From the NCBI RefSeq assembly GCF_900113115.1, contig NZ_FOOF01000005.1:280073-344072 (forward strand): a DNA stretch of 64,000 nt. Direction: 5' to 3'. This stretch comes from Duganella sp. CF458 (GTDB lineage: Bacteria > Pseudomonadota > Gammaproteobacteria > Burkholderiales > Burkholderiaceae_D). Made by a program: the position numbers and the translations under genes. The notes beneath the pieces are model-generated. The model was not told where the DNA came from. It made no database searches and saw nothing but the letters and a program-made list of their open reading frames with translations. This document shows, in pieces, positions 18,088-27,562 of the stretch. Position 1 is the first letter of the stretch; every line of letters starts with the position of its first letter.

Positions 18088-18204
18088 CTACTCGTGGTAG
18101 CGGTCGACCAAGCGATGATGTCCGCCGCGATATTCAGAGACCACTTCGAACGCGATTAACGCGATCATGGCGCCGAATATGCCCATGGTGAACAATACCC
18201 ACAT
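18088..18204 (-). CDS. Possible 38-aa single-pass membrane protein
   Basis: The reverse strand of this 290-bp gap has a short frame. It begins MWVLFTMGIFGAMIALIAFE, which is one membrane helix, followed by a charged tail (VVSEYRGGHH and RLVDRYHE). This hydrophobic-then-basic layout is typical of small regulatory membrane proteins. No convincing ribosome site precedes the ATG at 18204. Nothing in the family literature is recalled for it. Low to moderate support. Confidence 0.35.
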   Translation of the reverse strand: MWVLFTMGIFGAMIALIAFEVVSEYRGGHHRLVDRYHE

Positions 18205-18237
18205 AACAAATCAGCCGACGTTTCCGGGGGCTGCTCC

Positions 18238-18263
18238 CTAGAGTTGATACAACTAAACTCTAG
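18238..18263. repeat. 8-bp inverted repeat, possible operator
   Basis: CTAGAGTT and its exact reverse complement AACTCTAG are separated by 10 bp. It lies between the possible small membrane-protein gene and the end of sixA. There is no flanking T run on the plus strand, so a protein-binding site is as likely as a terminator. Confidence 0.3.
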
Positions 18264-18299
18264 CATCCAATGTGGCAATTACAAGCCCAGCAGAAAGTT

Positions 18300-18767
18300 C
18301 TATTTCGTGACCAGGTCGGGTTGCATTACCGCCTTGAGATAGAAACCCGATGGATCGTCCGCCTCGCGCTGTACGAACCACCAGACAGCGCCTTTTTTCA
18401 TCTCCCAATCGCTATCGTCGCCTGTCATCAGCAAGGCGGCGGCCTGGCCCAGCGTGGGCTGGTGGCCAACCACCAGCACCGCTTCCTTGGACGACGGCCA
18501 GTTGGCCGCTTTCAGGATGTCGCCGGCGTCGGCGCCCGGCGCCAGGTCGGGATGGATCTTGTATTTGCGGCCCAGCCCGGCGACGGTTTGCACCGTCCGC
18601 GTGGCCGGGCTGACCAGGATGCGGCAATTTTCCGGCAGCACGGAATCGAGCCACTGGCCCATGCGGCGCGCCTGTTTATGCCCTTTGGGCGTCAGCGTGC
18701 GTTCCAGGTCGTCCAGCCCCGGCTGGGCTGGTTCGGCTTCGGCGTGGCGCCACAAGATCAGGTCCAT
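18300..18767 (-). CDS. sixA: Phosphohistidine phosphatase SixA
   Basis: A 155-aa histidine-phosphatase-superfamily protein without signal peptide. The N-terminal RHAEAE carries the catalytic His (Arg-His-Ala in place of RHG), with LTPKGHKQARRMGQWL, SPATRTVQTV and the second histidine in VGHQPTLGQAA. SixA removes phosphate from histidine phosphotransfer domains. It lies 21 bp downstream of ppk1 on the same strand, so it is probably cotranscribed with it, a pairing also seen in related betaproteobacteria. Confidence 0.9.
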   Translation of the reverse strand: MDLILWRHAEAEPAQPGLDDLERTLTPKGHKQARRMGQWLDSVLPENCRILVSPATRTVQTVAGLGRKYKIHPDLAPGADAGDILKAANWPSSKEAVLVVGHQPTLGQAAALLMTGDDSDWEMKKGAVWWFVQREADDPSGFYLKAVMQPDLVTK

Positions 18768-18788
18768 GCTTCCTCCCGTGACTGGGCT

Positions 18789-20855
18789 TCAATCCGCCGG
18801 CGCATCGGCCGGCGTACCGAGTAACGCCATCAGGTGCTGTTGGGCGCTGTAGGCCTTTTGCTTGCCGCGTGCTTTGCGGCGCTGATAGTGGCCGTGCGAA
18901 TCCAGCTCCCATGCGTTGGAGTTGTCCTTCAGGTAAGGCGTCAAACCTTCCGCAATCACCCGCCGTTTCAGGCCCCGGTCCAGCACCGGGAACGCCACTT
19001 CAATGCGGCGCAGCAGGTTGCGGTTCATCCAGTCCGCGCTGGCCAGCATGACGTCGTGGGCCAGGTCGTTGCGGAAATAATAGATGCGGCTATGTTCAAG
19101 GAAGCGGCCGATGATGGAGCGCACCCGGATATTCTCGGACAGCCCCGGCACGCCCGGCATCAGGGTGCAGGCGCCGCGCACGATCAGGTCGATCTTGACC
19201 CCGTCCTTCGAGGCGGCATACAACGCCCGGATTACCGGTTCATCGGTTAATGCATTGATTTTAGCGATAATCCGGCCCGGTCGCCCGGTTTTCGCTATTT
19301 TTGCCTCGTTCCTGATCGCCTTGATGATCTGGTCCTGCAACGCGAACGGCGCCAGCCAGATATGGTTCATGCGCTGCGGCCTGGTCAGGCTGGTCAGGTG
19401 CATGAAGACTTCGTTGACGTCGCGCCCCAGTTGCGGCTCGCAGGTCAGGATGCCGAAGTCGGTATAGAACTTGGTCGTGGTCGGGTGGTAGTTGCCGGTG
19501 CCGAGGTGGGCGTAGTAGCCCAGTCCGCCTTCGTCGCGGCGGATCACCAGGGCGATCTTGGCGTGGGTTTTCAGGCCCACCACGCCATACACCACCTGGG
19601 CGCCGGCCTGCTCCAGCTTGTCGGCCCAATTGATATTCGCTTCCTCGTCGAAGCGCGCCATCAGTTCCACCACCACCGTGACTTCCTTGCCGCTGCGCGC
19701 CGCTGCAATCAGCGCTTCCATCAGGTCGGAGTTCATGCCGGTGCGGTAGACGGTCTGCTTGATCGCTACCACCGCCGGGTCGAGCGCCGCGCTGCGGATG
19801 AAGTCGATCACCGTCTGGAAGCTTTGATACGGATGGTGCAGCAGGATGTCATGCTTGCGGATGGTGGCGAAGATGTCATTGTTGACGGTCTTGGCCTGCA
19901 CGCCGGCGATGAAGGGCGGGAAGCGCAGCTCGGGGCGGCGTGCCTGTTCCACGATCTCGTTCAGGCGCACCATGTTTACCGGGCCGTCGACGCGGTACAG
20001 GCGGCTCTGGTCCAGGCTGAACTGGTCCAGCAGGAATTGCGACAGCTCGGGCGGGCAGTTCTTGGCCACCTCGATGCGCACCGAGCGGCCATAGGCGCGG
20101 CCTTGCAACTCGCCCTTCAGCGCCTGGCGCAGGTTTTTCACTTCATCTTCATCGACCCACAGGTCGGAGTCGCGGGTCACCCGGAACTGGGAATAGGCCA
20201 TCACGTCGCGCCCGGCAAACAGCTCGGAAATATGGGCGTGGATGACCGAGGACAGCAGGCAGAACGACACGCCGCCTTCTTTGGACAGGTGGTCCGGCAA
20301 GCGGATCACGCGCGGCAGTACGCGCGGCGCCTTGACGATGGCGATGGCGGTGCCGCGCCCGAAGGCATCCTTGCCGCTCAGCGCAACGATGAAATTGAGG
20401 CTCTTGTTAACAACTTGCGGGAAAGGGTGGGCCGGGTCGAGGCCGATCGGGGTCAGCAAGGGACGCACTTCACGGTCGAAGTAATCCTTGACCCAGGCCC
20501 GCTGGGCTTCGTTGCGCTGGCTGTGGCGCACGATGTGGATGCCTTGGGCCTTCATTTCCGGCAGCACTGCCGTATTAAATATTTCGTACTGGCGCTTGAC
20601 CAGTTCATGACATTCATGGCCGACCCGTTCCAGCGTGGCCGCCAGGGCAGGGTGGGCGGCCAGGTCGCCGTCGACGCTGGCGGCGGCCAGCAGGCTGGCC
20701 ACCCTGACTTCAAAGAACTCGTCCAGGTTGCTGCTGACAATGCACAAGTAGCGCAAACGCTCGAGCACAGGGATGGTGGCGTCTTCCGCCTGGGCCATCA
20801 CGCGGCGGTTGAACGCCAGCTGTGACAGCTCCCGATCTAGGAATGCTGTTTTCAT
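18789..20855 (-). CDS. ppk1: Polyphosphate kinase 1
   Basis: A 688-aa enzyme that reversibly polymerises the gamma-phosphate of ATP into polyphosphate. The start MKTAFLDRELSQLAFNRRV matches the PPK1 N domain. The phosphorylated histidine lies in LKTHAKIALVIRR, and the family motifs YAHLGTGNYH, DFGILT and SADWMNRNL are present. The ATG at 20855 is preferred; a TTG at 20885 would add ten residues but overlaps the PhoB site. The PhoB-box-like repeat at 20879-20896, pointing toward this gene, suggests induction by phosphate starvation together with pst. Confidence 0.95.
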   Translation of the reverse strand: MKTAFLDRELSQLAFNRRVMAQAEDATIPVLERLRYLCIVSSNLDEFFEVRVASLLAAASVDGDLAAHPALAATLERVGHECHELVKRQYEIFNTAVLPEMKAQGIHIVRHSQRNEAQRAWVKDYFDREVRPLLTPIGLDPAHPFPQVVNKSLNFIVALSGKDAFGRGTAIAIVKAPRVLPRVIRLPDHLSKEGGVSFCLLSSVIHAHISELFAGRDVMAYSQFRVTRDSDLWVDEDEVKNLRQALKGELQGRAYGRSVRIEVAKNCPPELSQFLLDQFSLDQSRLYRVDGPVNMVRLNEIVEQARRPELRFPPFIAGVQAKTVNNDIFATIRKHDILLHHPYQSFQTVIDFIRSAALDPAVVAIKQTVYRTGMNSDLMEALIAAARSGKEVTVVVELMARFDEEANINWADKLEQAGAQVVYGVVGLKTHAKIALVIRRDEGGLGYYAHLGTGNYHPTTTKFYTDFGILTCEPQLGRDVNEVFMHLTSLTRPQRMNHIWLAPFALQDQIIKAIRNEAKIAKTGRPGRIIAKINALTDEPVIRALYAASKDGVKIDLIVRGACTLMPGVPGLSENIRVRSIIGRFLEHSRIYYFRNDLAHDVMLASADWMNRNLLRRIEVAFPVLDRGLKRRVIAEGLTPYLKDNSNAWELDSHGHYQRRKARGKQKAYSAQQHLMALLGTPADAPAD

Positions 20856-20878
20856 AGCTATTAGTGTATTTTGGAAAT

Positions 20879-20896
20879 ATGACAAGTATGTGACAG
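20879..20896 (-). promoter_or_regulatory. Pho box for ppk1
   Basis: Read on the reverse strand this is CTGTCACATACTTGTCAT: TGTCAC and TGTCAT, 11 bp apart, the arrangement of a PhoB dimer site (consensus CTGTCAT repeats). It ends 23 bp before the ppk1 ATG. Binding by the PhoB encoded at 25550 is inferred. Confidence 0.7.
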
Positions 20897-20918
20897 TGTC
20901 CTACAACTAATTTTTACG

Positions 20919-20946
20919 TGTCATAAAGCTGTCATATTGACGTCAT
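20919..20946 (+). promoter_or_regulatory. Pho box (three half-sites) for pstS operon
   Basis: TGTCAT at 20919, TGTCAT at 20930 and CGTCAT at 20941 form three direct repeats with an exact 11-bp period, each followed by an A/T-rich spacer. This matches the PhoB-binding consensus. It lies 45 bp before the pstS ATG, where PhoB would replace a -35 element. Confidence 0.8.
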
Positions 20947-20990
20947 ACACTGCGCAGCATTCAACCCAACCCCTGAAAAGGACCTTTGAT

Positions 20991-22034
20991 ATGCGCATGA
21001 AACAGTTGTTGACCTCCTTCGTTGTTGGCGCTTCCGCGGCAATGACGTTCTCGACCGCCTTTGCAGCGGACATGACCGGCGCAGGCGCAACTTTCCCTTA
21101 TCCGATCTACGCCAAGTGGGCTGAAGCCTACAAAGCGTCCACCGGCAACGGCCTGAACTACCAGTCGGTCGGTTCCGGCGCAGGTATCAAGCAAATCAAA
21201 GCCAAGACCGTCGATTTCGGCGCGTCCGACATGCCGCTGAAAGCTGAAGAGCTGGACGCTGACGGCCTGATGCAGTTCCCGGCCATCATGGGTGGTGTGG
21301 TCACCGTGGTGAACCTGGACGGTATCGCCCCTGGCCAACTGAAACTGACCGGCCAGGTCGTGGCGGACATCTACCTGGGCAAGATCACCCAGTGGAACGA
21401 TGCGGCCATCGCCGCCCTGAACCCGGGCGTGAAGCTGCCGGCCGCTGAAATCACCGTGGTGCACCGCGCCGACGGCTCCGGCACTTCCTTCCTGTTCACC
21501 GACTACCTGTCGAAAGTGAACCCGGAATTCAAGACCAAGATCGGTGCCGGCACCGCGGTCAAGTGGGTAACCGGCGTAGGCGGCAAGGGCAACGACGGCG
21601 TCGCCGCCAACGTGCAGCGTATCAAGGGCGCCATCGGCTACGTGGAATGGGCTTACGCCAAGAAGAACAAGATCGCTCACACCCAGCTGAAGAACAAGGA
21701 TGGCAACTACATCCAGCCTGACGACGACAACTTCAAGGCCGCCGCCGCCAACGCGGAATGGACCAAGACCCCAGGCTTTGGCGTGGTGCTGACCGACCAG
21801 GCCGGCAAAACCTCCTGGCCGATCACCGGCGTGTCCTACATCCTGATGCACAAGCAGCAGGCTGATGCGAACAAGGGCAAGGAAGTCATCAAGTTCTTCG
21901 ACTGGGCGTTCAAGAACGGCGACGCCGCAGCTACCGAACTGGACTACGTGCCGCTGCCTGACACCGTGGTGAAGCTGGTGCAGGGTTCGTGGAAAGCCAA
22001 CCTGAAAGATGCTTCGGGCAAGCCGCTGAACTGA
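20991..22034 (+). CDS. pstS: Phosphate ABC transporter, periplasmic phosphate-binding protein
   Basis: A 347-aa exported binding protein that captures phosphate for PstCAB. The signal peptide ends AFA-AD near residue 24. The mature part starts MTGAGATFPYPIYAKW, with QSVGSGAGIKQI (phosphate-contacting TGAG/SGAG loops), DFGASDMPL and HRADGSGTSFLFTDYL. The ATG at 20991 follows AAAAGGA. An upstream ATG at 20937 lies inside the Pho box and is rejected. It is the first gene of pstSCAB-phoUBR. Confidence 0.97.
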   Translation: MRMKQLLTSFVVGASAAMTFSTAFAADMTGAGATFPYPIYAKWAEAYKASTGNGLNYQSVGSGAGIKQIKAKTVDFGASDMPLKAEELDADGLMQFPAIMGGVVTVVNLDGIAPGQLKLTGQVVADIYLGKITQWNDAAIAALNPGVKLPAAEITVVHRADGSGTSFLFTDYLSKVNPEFKTKIGAGTAVKWVTGVGGKGNDGVAANVQRIKGAIGYVEWAYAKKNKIAHTQLKNKDGNYIQPDDDNFKAAAANAEWTKTPGFGVVLTDQAGKTSWPITGVSYILMHKQQADANKGKEVIKFFDWAFKNGDAAATELDYVPLPDTVVKLVQGSWKANLKDASGKPLN

Positions 22035-22042
22035 TTCTTCCT

Positions 22043-22093
22043 AAAACCGGCACTTCGGTGTCAGACCCGCAGGGTCTGACACCGGGTTACCGG
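22043..22093. repeat. REP-like hairpin, copy 2 of the ACCGG/CAGACCC family
   Basis: A 13-bp perfect stem (CGGTGTCAGACCC, 3-base loop, exact complement, 22056-22084) is flanked by ACCGGC and GGTTACCGGT. It shares layout and sequence with the unit at 2580-2632. Placed between pstS and pstC, it could stabilise the pstS message or reduce read-through, which would give more PstS than membrane subunits, as known for REP elements in other operons (inference). Confidence 0.65.
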
Positions 22094-22165
22094 TGGAACG
22101 AGGAAGCTAAGCGGGGCAGCTTGAACAAAAGGCCGCCCCGGTTAGCTAAACCAAAAAACTAAATC

Positions 22166-23185
22166 ATGAGTGCAGACATCACCTCACCAGCCCCCCTCCA
22201 GTTAGCGGAACCCGCCACCATGAGTGTCTCCGTAGCTGCCATGCAGTCCGTGGTGCGCAAGCAGCGCATCCAGGACTGGTTCTTCCACAAAATCACGATG
22301 GTATTCGCGCTGACCGTATTGTTTGTACTGGTCGGCATTATCATTTCCCTCATCAACGGCGCCATGCCTGCCCTGAAAGAATTCGGGCCTGGCTTTGTCA
22401 CCACCGTCGAATGGGATCCTGTCAATGACCAGTTCGGCGCGGCAATTGCCATCGTCGGCACCCTGGCCAGCGCCGGTATCGCCCTGCTGATCGCCTTCCC
22501 GGTCAGTTTCGGCATCGCGCTGTTCCTGACCGAGGTCTGCCCGGTCTGGCTGCGCCGCCCGCTGGGTACCGCGATCGAACTGCTGGCCGGCGTGCCCTCG
22601 ATTATTTACGGCATGTGGGGCTTGTTCGTGTTCGCGCCGATGTTCAGCGAATATGTGCAGCCGCTGCTGAAATCCACCCTCGGCGCCGTGCCGTTGATCG
22701 GTGCGCTGTTCAAGGGCCCGACCATGGGCATCGGCATCCTGACCGCCGGCCTGATCCTGGCTGTGATGATCATCCCTTTCATCGCTTCGGTGATGCGCGA
22801 CGTGTTCGAGATCGTGCCGGCCGTGCTGAAGGAATCGGCCTATGGCCTGGGCTGCACGCGCTGGGAAGTGGTGCGCAAGGTGGTGCTGCCTTACACCAAG
22901 ACCGGTGTGGTGGGCGGCGTCATGCTGGGCCTCGGCCGCGCATTGGGTGAAACCATGGCGGTGACCTTCGTGATCGGTAACGCAGCCAAGCTGCCGACCT
23001 CGCTGTTCTCGCCGGGCAGCTCGATCGCCTCGACCCTGGCCAACGAATTTGCCGAAGCGTCGAGCACGCTGCACGTGTCCTCGCTGTTCGCGCTGGGCCT
23101 GCTCCTGTTCATGATTACCTTTATTGTCCTGTCCGGCGCCAAGCTGATGCTGATGGGCCTGTCGCGCAAGGAGGGCGTGAAATGA
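22166..23185 (+). CDS. pstC: Phosphate ABC transporter permease PstC
   Basis: A 339-aa inner-membrane permease with about six membrane segments. It has the PstC features [17 protein letters not shown] and the ABC-coupling loop [21 protein letters not shown], then [18 protein letters not shown]. It pairs with PstA to form the phosphate channel. The stop overlaps the pstA ATG (ATGA). A 131-bp gap with the hairpin repeat separates it from pstS. Confidence 0.96.
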   Translation: MSADITSPAPLQLAEPATMSVSVAAMQSVVRKQRIQDWFFHKITMVFALTVLFVLVGIIISLINGAMPALKEFGPGFVTTVEWDPVNDQFGAAIAIVGTLASAGIALLIAFPVSFGIALFLTEVCPVWLRRPLGTAIELLAGVPSIIYGMWGLFVFAPMFSEYVQPLLKSTLGAVPLIGALFKGPTMGIGILTAGLILAVMIIPFIASVMRDVFEIVPAVLKESAYGLGCTRWEVVRKVVLPYTKTGVVGGVMLGLGRALGETMAVTFVIGNAAKLPTSLFSPGSSIASTLANEFAEASSTLHVSSLFALGLLLFMITFIVLSGAKLMLMGLSRKEGVK

Positions 23186-24039
23186 TCCAGACCAAGAATC
23201 CTGTCTACCGTAAGCGCCTGTTCTACCACCGCGTCGGCATGGCCCTGTCCGTGGGCGCCATGTCGCTCGGCCTGGTCGCGCTGCTGTGGATCCTGGCAAC
23301 CCTGCTGGTCAACGGTTTCTCCGCCCTGAGCGTGCAGATGTTCACCGCCGATACCCCGGCGCCGGGCAGCGATGGCGGCGGCCTGCGCAACGCCATCGTC
23401 GGCTCGCTGATGATGGTCGGCCTGTCGACGGCGGTGTCGACCCCGATCGGCATCCTGGCCGGCATCTACCTGGCCGAATACGGTGAAGAGAACAAGGTGG
23501 CGCAATTGACCCGCTTCGTGACCGACATCATGCTGTCCGCGCCGTCGATCGTGATCGGCCTGTTCGTGTACGCCATGTACGTGGCCAAGGTACAGCACTT
23601 CTCCGGGTACGCCGGCTCCATCGCGCTGTCGCTGATCGCGGTGCCGGTGGTGGTGCGCACCACCGACAATATGCTGAAACTGGTGCCGAATTCGCTGCTG
23701 GAAGCGGCCTACGCCCTCGGCGCGCCGCGCTGGAAGGTGTCGGTGATGGTGCGCCTGCGCGCCGTCAAGGCCGGCGTGATGACCGGCGTGCTGCTGGCCG
23801 TGGCCCGCGTGGCAGGCGAGACCGCGCCGCTGCTGTTCACCGCACTGAACAACCAGTTCTTCAGCGCCGACATGAACCAGCCGCTGGCCAACCTGCCGGT
23901 CGTGATCTACCAGTTCGCCATGAGCCCATACGACAACTGGCGCGAGCTGGCATGGGGCGGCGCGCTGATCGTGACCTTCAGCGTCCTGGCACTGAACATC
24001 CTGTCGCGCACTGTGTTTGCGCAAAAAGCACCAAAATAA
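23182..24039 (+). CDS. pstA: Phosphate ABC transporter permease PstA
   Basis: A 285-aa permease with about six membrane helices. [16 protein letters not shown] and the coupling loop [23 protein letters not shown] are typical, followed by [19 protein letters not shown]. Together with PstC it forms the translocation path. It overlaps pstC by 4 bp and is followed by pstB after 12 bp. Confidence 0.96.
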   Translation: MIQTKNPVYRKRLFYHRVGMALSVGAMSLGLVALLWILATLLVNGFSALSVQMFTADTPAPGSDGGGLRNAIVGSLMMVGLSTAVSTPIGILAGIYLAEYGEENKVAQLTRFVTDIMLSAPSIVIGLFVYAMYVAKVQHFSGYAGSIALSLIAVPVVVRTTDNMLKLVPNSLLEAAYALGAPRWKVSVMVRLRAVKAGVMTGVLLAVARVAGETAPLLFTALNNQFFSADMNQPLANLPVVIYQFAMSPYDNWRELAWGGALIVTFSVLALNILSRTVFAQKAPK

Positions 24040-24051
24040 CGAGTACAGATC

Positions 24052-24816
24052 ATGACCCAAGCTAGCAAAATTATCGAAATCTCCGGCCTGAACTTCTACT
24101 ACGGCAAGACGCGCAGCCTGCACAACGTCAACCTGGACATCCACGAGAAGAAGGTGACCGCCTTCATCGGCCCGTCCGGCTGCGGAAAATCGACCCTGCT
24201 GCGCACCCTGAACCGCATGTACGACCTGTACCCGGGCCAGCGCGCGGAAGGCGCCATCCGCTACCGCGGCCACAATATCCTGGACGCGGGCCTGGACGTG
24301 AACATGCTGCGCGCCAAAGTCGGCATGGTGTTCCAGAAGCCGACCCCGTTCCCGATGTCGATCTACGACAATATCGCCTTCGGCGTGCGCCTGTACGAAG
24401 ACCTGTCGAAAGGCGAGATGGACGAGCGCGTCGAATGGGCGCTGAAAAAAGCCGCGCTGTGGGGCGAGGTGAAGGACAAGCTGGCCAAGAGCGGCCTGTC
24501 GCTGTCCGGCGGCCAGCAGCAGCGCCTGTGCATCGCGCGCGGCGTGGCGGTCAAGCCTGACGTGCTGCTGCTGGACGAGCCGACTTCCGCGCTGGACCCG
24601 ATTTCCACCTCCAAGATCGAAGAGCTGATCTCCGAGCTGAAAGAGGACTACACGATCGCCATCGTGACCCACAATATGCAGCAGGCGGCACGCTGCTCCG
24701 ACTACACCGCCTATATGTACCTGGGCGAACTGGTGGAATTCGGCGAAACCGACCAGATTTTCATGAATCCTGTGCGCAAAGAGACTCAGGACTACATCAC
24801 CGGCCGTTTTGGTTAA
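24052..24816 (+). CDS. pstB: Phosphate ABC transporter ATP-binding protein PstB
   Basis: A 254-aa ABC ATPase. Walker A is GPSGCGKST, the signature is [14 protein letters not shown], Walker B is [13 protein letters not shown], and the switch His is in [15 protein letters not shown]. The start [21 protein letters not shown] and the C-terminal [10 protein letters not shown] are diagnostic of PstB. It drives phosphate uptake and helps convey phosphate status to PhoR through PhoU. Confidence 0.98.
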   Translation: MTQASKIIEISGLNFYYGKTRSLHNVNLDIHEKKVTAFIGPSGCGKSTLLRTLNRMYDLYPGQRAEGAIRYRGHNILDAGLDVNMLRAKVGMVFQKPTPFPMSIYDNIAFGVRLYEDLSKGEMDERVEWALKKAALWGEVKDKLAKSGLSLSGGQQQRLCIARGVAVKPDVLLLDEPTSALDPISTSKIEELISELKEDYTIAIVTHNMQQAARCSDYTAYMYLGELVEFGETDQIFMNPVRKETQDYITGRFG

Positions 24817-24850
24817 TCCCGGCTAATCAGAAAAAGAGAGAACAGACATT

Positions 24851-25549
24851 ATGATGGGCGAACATTCCTCCAAGGCTTACGACACCGAACTCGAAGGCAT
24901 CCGCTCCAAAGTGCTGCTGATGGGCGGCATGGTCGAGACCATGTTCCTCGATGCGATGACCTGCTTCCGCATCGGCAACCTGGAACGCGCCGAACGCGTG
25001 ATTGCCGAAGACGCCAACGTCAACCAGCTGGAAGTGCAGCTGGACGACCAGTGCAGCCACCTGATCGTCAAGCGCCAGCCGACCGCCAACGACCTGCGCA
25101 CCGTGATGGCCACCCTGAAGGTGATCACCGACCTGGAACGCATCGGCGACGAAGCGGCCAAGATCGCGCGCATTACCAAGGCCCTGCACGCGCGCGGCGC
25201 CGTCACCCTGAATCACTACGAAATGGTGCGCACCATCGCCACCGCCACCAGCGACCTGCTGCACGATGCGCTGGACGCTTTCGCGCGCGGCGACCAGAAG
25301 CAGGCGCTCGAACTGATCGCCCAGGACGCGGTGATCGACCACGAATACCGTTCGATCATGCGCAACCTGATTACCTTCATGATGGAAGATCCGCGTACAA
25401 TCTCGGCAGCGCTGGACACGATGTGGGTGGCCAAGGCCATCGAGCGCATCGGCGACCACGCCAAGAATATCGCCGAATACGTGATCTACGTGGTGGAAGG
25501 CAGGGATATCCGCCATACCCACGGAGCGACCCAAGAAGCAAGCAAATAA
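24851..25549 (+). CDS. phoU: Phosphate signalling regulator PhoU
   Basis: A 232-aa protein of two repeated three-helix bundles. The conserved metal-binding signatures are present: TDLERIGDEAAKIAR in the first half and AKAIERIGDHAKNIAEYVIYVVEG in the second. PhoU links PstSCAB to PhoR and keeps the Pho regulon off in phosphate-rich conditions. It ends directly at the phoB start (TAA followed by ATG). Confidence 0.97.
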   Translation: MMGEHSSKAYDTELEGIRSKVLLMGGMVETMFLDAMTCFRIGNLERAERVIAEDANVNQLEVQLDDQCSHLIVKRQPTANDLRTVMATLKVITDLERIGDEAAKIARITKALHARGAVTLNHYEMVRTIATATSDLLHDALDAFARGDQKQALELIAQDAVIDHEYRSIMRNLITFMMEDPRTISAALDTMWVAKAIERIGDHAKNIAEYVIYVVEGRDIRHTHGATQEASK

Positions 25550-26242
25550 ATGGCATCCGACAAAACGACTGTACTGATTGTTGAAGATGAGCCGGCCATC
25601 GTTGAGCTGGTGAGGTTCTCGCTGCGGGAAGCGGGCTGGAACTGCGTGGTGGCGCAATCGACGCAAGAGGCATGGGAAGTCATGCAGACCCGCACCCCGC
25701 AGCTGGTGCTGCTGGACTGGATGCTGCCGGACCAGAGCGGCCTGCGCCTGCTGGCCCGCATCCGCGGCGACCGCCACTTCGCCGCCGTGCCGGTGATCAT
25801 GCTGACTGCCAAGAGCATGGAAGAGGACAAGCTGGCCGGCTTGAACGGCGGCGCCGACGACTACATCACCAAGCCGTTTTCGCCGCGCGAACTGCTGGCC
25901 CGCGCCCGCGCGCTGTTGCGCCGCAAGAGCCCTGAGCTGGCCGAAACCCAGCTCAAGGCCGGGCCGGTGGTGCTGGATCCGGTCAGCTGCACGGTGTCGA
26001 TGCACGATAATAAGATCGACATCGGGCACGCCGAATACAAGCTGCTCAAGTTCTTCATGGCCCACCCGGAGCGCGTGTTCTCGCGCAGCCAGTTGCTGGA
26101 CAAGGTGTGGGGCGACCATGTGGTGATCGAGGAGCGCACGGTGGACGTCCATGTACTGCGCCTGCGCAAGGCGCTGAAAGATGCTGAGCACCTGATCAAG
26201 ACGGTGCGCAGCGTGGGATATATGCTGACTGAAAAGCCATGA
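25550..26242 (+). CDS. phoB: Phosphate regulon response regulator PhoB
   Basis: A 230-aa OmpR-type regulator. The receiver has the phospho-acceptor Asp56 in LLDWMLPDQSG and the conserved Lys in DDYITKPFSPREL. The C-terminal winged helix contains FSRSQLLDKVWGDHVVIEERTVDVHVLRLRKAL, diagnostic for PhoB. Its likely targets in this window are the Pho boxes at 20879-20896 and 20919-20946. It overlaps phoR by 4 bp. Confidence 0.97.
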   Translation: MASDKTTVLIVEDEPAIVELVRFSLREAGWNCVVAQSTQEAWEVMQTRTPQLVLLDWMLPDQSGLRLLARIRGDRHFAAVPVIMLTAKSMEEDKLAGLNGGADDYITKPFSPRELLARARALLRRKSPELAETQLKAGPVVLDPVSCTVSMHDNKIDIGHAEYKLLKFFMAHPERVFSRSQLLDKVWGDHVVIEERTVDVHVLRLRKALKDAEHLIKTVRSVGYMLTEKP

Positions 26243-27552
26243 ATCCAAAAGTCGTGTTCTGGGTACCGGTCGCGATCAGGCTGGGCTTCCTGCTTGCCGG
26301 GGCAGGCCTCGTGTGGTGGTGGTTCGGCCTGGCGGCCGGCATCGTCACGGCGTTTGCCGGCGTGCTGGCCGCGGTGTTCATCCAGCTCAAATACCTTTAC
26401 CAGCTCAGCGAATGGCTGGACAAGCCGGAATCGGGCCGCCTGCCGGACGGCTGGGGCGAGTGGACCAATATCTTTTCGCGCCTGTACCGCCTGCGCCGCG
26501 ACGACGAAAAAAACCAGGCCGAGCTGACCGAATGGCTGGCGCGCTTCCGCCAGGCCATGCACCTGCTGCCGGACGGCGTGGTGATCATGGACGACGTCTT
26601 GTTCCTCGAATGGTGCAACCCGGCGGCCGAAGAACACCTGGGACTGCAGCAAGCCCGCGACAAAGGCATGCGGGTGACCAACCTGGTACGCAGCCCGGAC
26701 TTCATGGATTACCTGATCCTGGGGCGCTACGACCAGCCGCTGACGCTGAATTTCCGCGGCCGCAAGCTGGTGGTGCACATCATCCCGTTTGAAAACCGCC
26801 GCCAGATCCTGGTCACGCACGATATTACCGAGACCCAGCGCGCCGAGATGATGCGCCGCGACTTCATCGCCAACGCCTCGCACGAGCTGCGCACGCCGCT
26901 GACCGTGATTGCCGGCTTCCTCGAGATCGCCGCCTCGATGGAACTGGACCCCGAGACCCGTGCCGCCCATCTCAAGCTGATGACCGAGCAAAGCCACCGC
27001 ATGCAGCACCTGATCGAAGACATGCTGACCTTGTCGCGGCTGGAATCGGTCGACCACCCGATGCGCCCCGAGCACGTGCACATCGGCGCCTTGCTGGAGC
27101 AGGTGCTGCATGAAGCGCGTGCGCTGTCCGGCGGCAAGCACGAGATCTCGCTGGAAGTGCACGGCGGCGACGTCATGGGCAATATGGACGAATTGCATAG
27201 CGCCTTCGGCAACCTGGCCTCGAACGCGGTGCGCTACACGCCGGCCGGCGGCGCCATCCGCCTGCGCTGGGAAGACACGCCGACCGGCGTGCAATTCCAG
27301 GTACAGGATACCGGCATCGGCATCAACCCCGAGCACATCTCCCGCCTGACCGAGCGTTTCTACCGCGTCGACAAGAGCCGCTCGCGCGAAACCCAGGGCA
27401 CGGGCCTGGGCCTGGCCATCGTCAAGCACGTGCTGCTGCGCCACAGCGGCAAGCTGAACATCAGCTCCGAAGCGGGGCAGGGCAGCACCTTCACGGTCAG
27501 CCTGCCGAAATCGCTGGTCTCCACCACCGTCGAGCCCGCCCAAGCCGCTTAA
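26239..27552 (+). CDS. phoR: Phosphate regulon sensor histidine kinase PhoR
   Basis: A 437-aa membrane kinase. Two N-terminal hydrophobic segments (about residues 8-50) have almost no periplasmic loop, as in E. coli PhoR. A DUF3329/PAS region spans about 60-200. The H box NASHELRTPLTVIAGFLE has the phosphorylated His215. The N box is NLASNAVRYTP, and the G boxes are DTGIGI and GTGLGLAIVKH. It phosphorylates PhoB when Pst transport falls. It is the last gene of the operon and is followed by a large palindromic repeat. Confidence 0.97.
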   Translation: MNPKVVFWVPVAIRLGFLLAGAGLVWWWFGLAAGIVTAFAGVLAAVFIQLKYLYQLSEWLDKPESGRLPDGWGEWTNIFSRLYRLRRDDEKNQAELTEWLARFRQAMHLLPDGVVIMDDVLFLEWCNPAAEEHLGLQQARDKGMRVTNLVRSPDFMDYLILGRYDQPLTLNFRGRKLVVHIIPFENRRQILVTHDITETQRAEMMRRDFIANASHELRTPLTVIAGFLEIAASMELDPETRAAHLKLMTEQSHRMQHLIEDMLTLSRLESVDHPMRPEHVHIGALLEQVLHEARALSGGKHEISLEVHGGDVMGNMDELHSAFGNLASNAVRYTPAGGAIRLRWEDTPTGVQFQVQDTGIGINPEHISRLTERFYRVDKSRSRETQGTGLGLAIVKHVLLRHSGKLNISSEAGQGSTFTVSLPKSLVSTTVEPAQAA

Positions 27553-27562
27553 ATTAGAAAGT

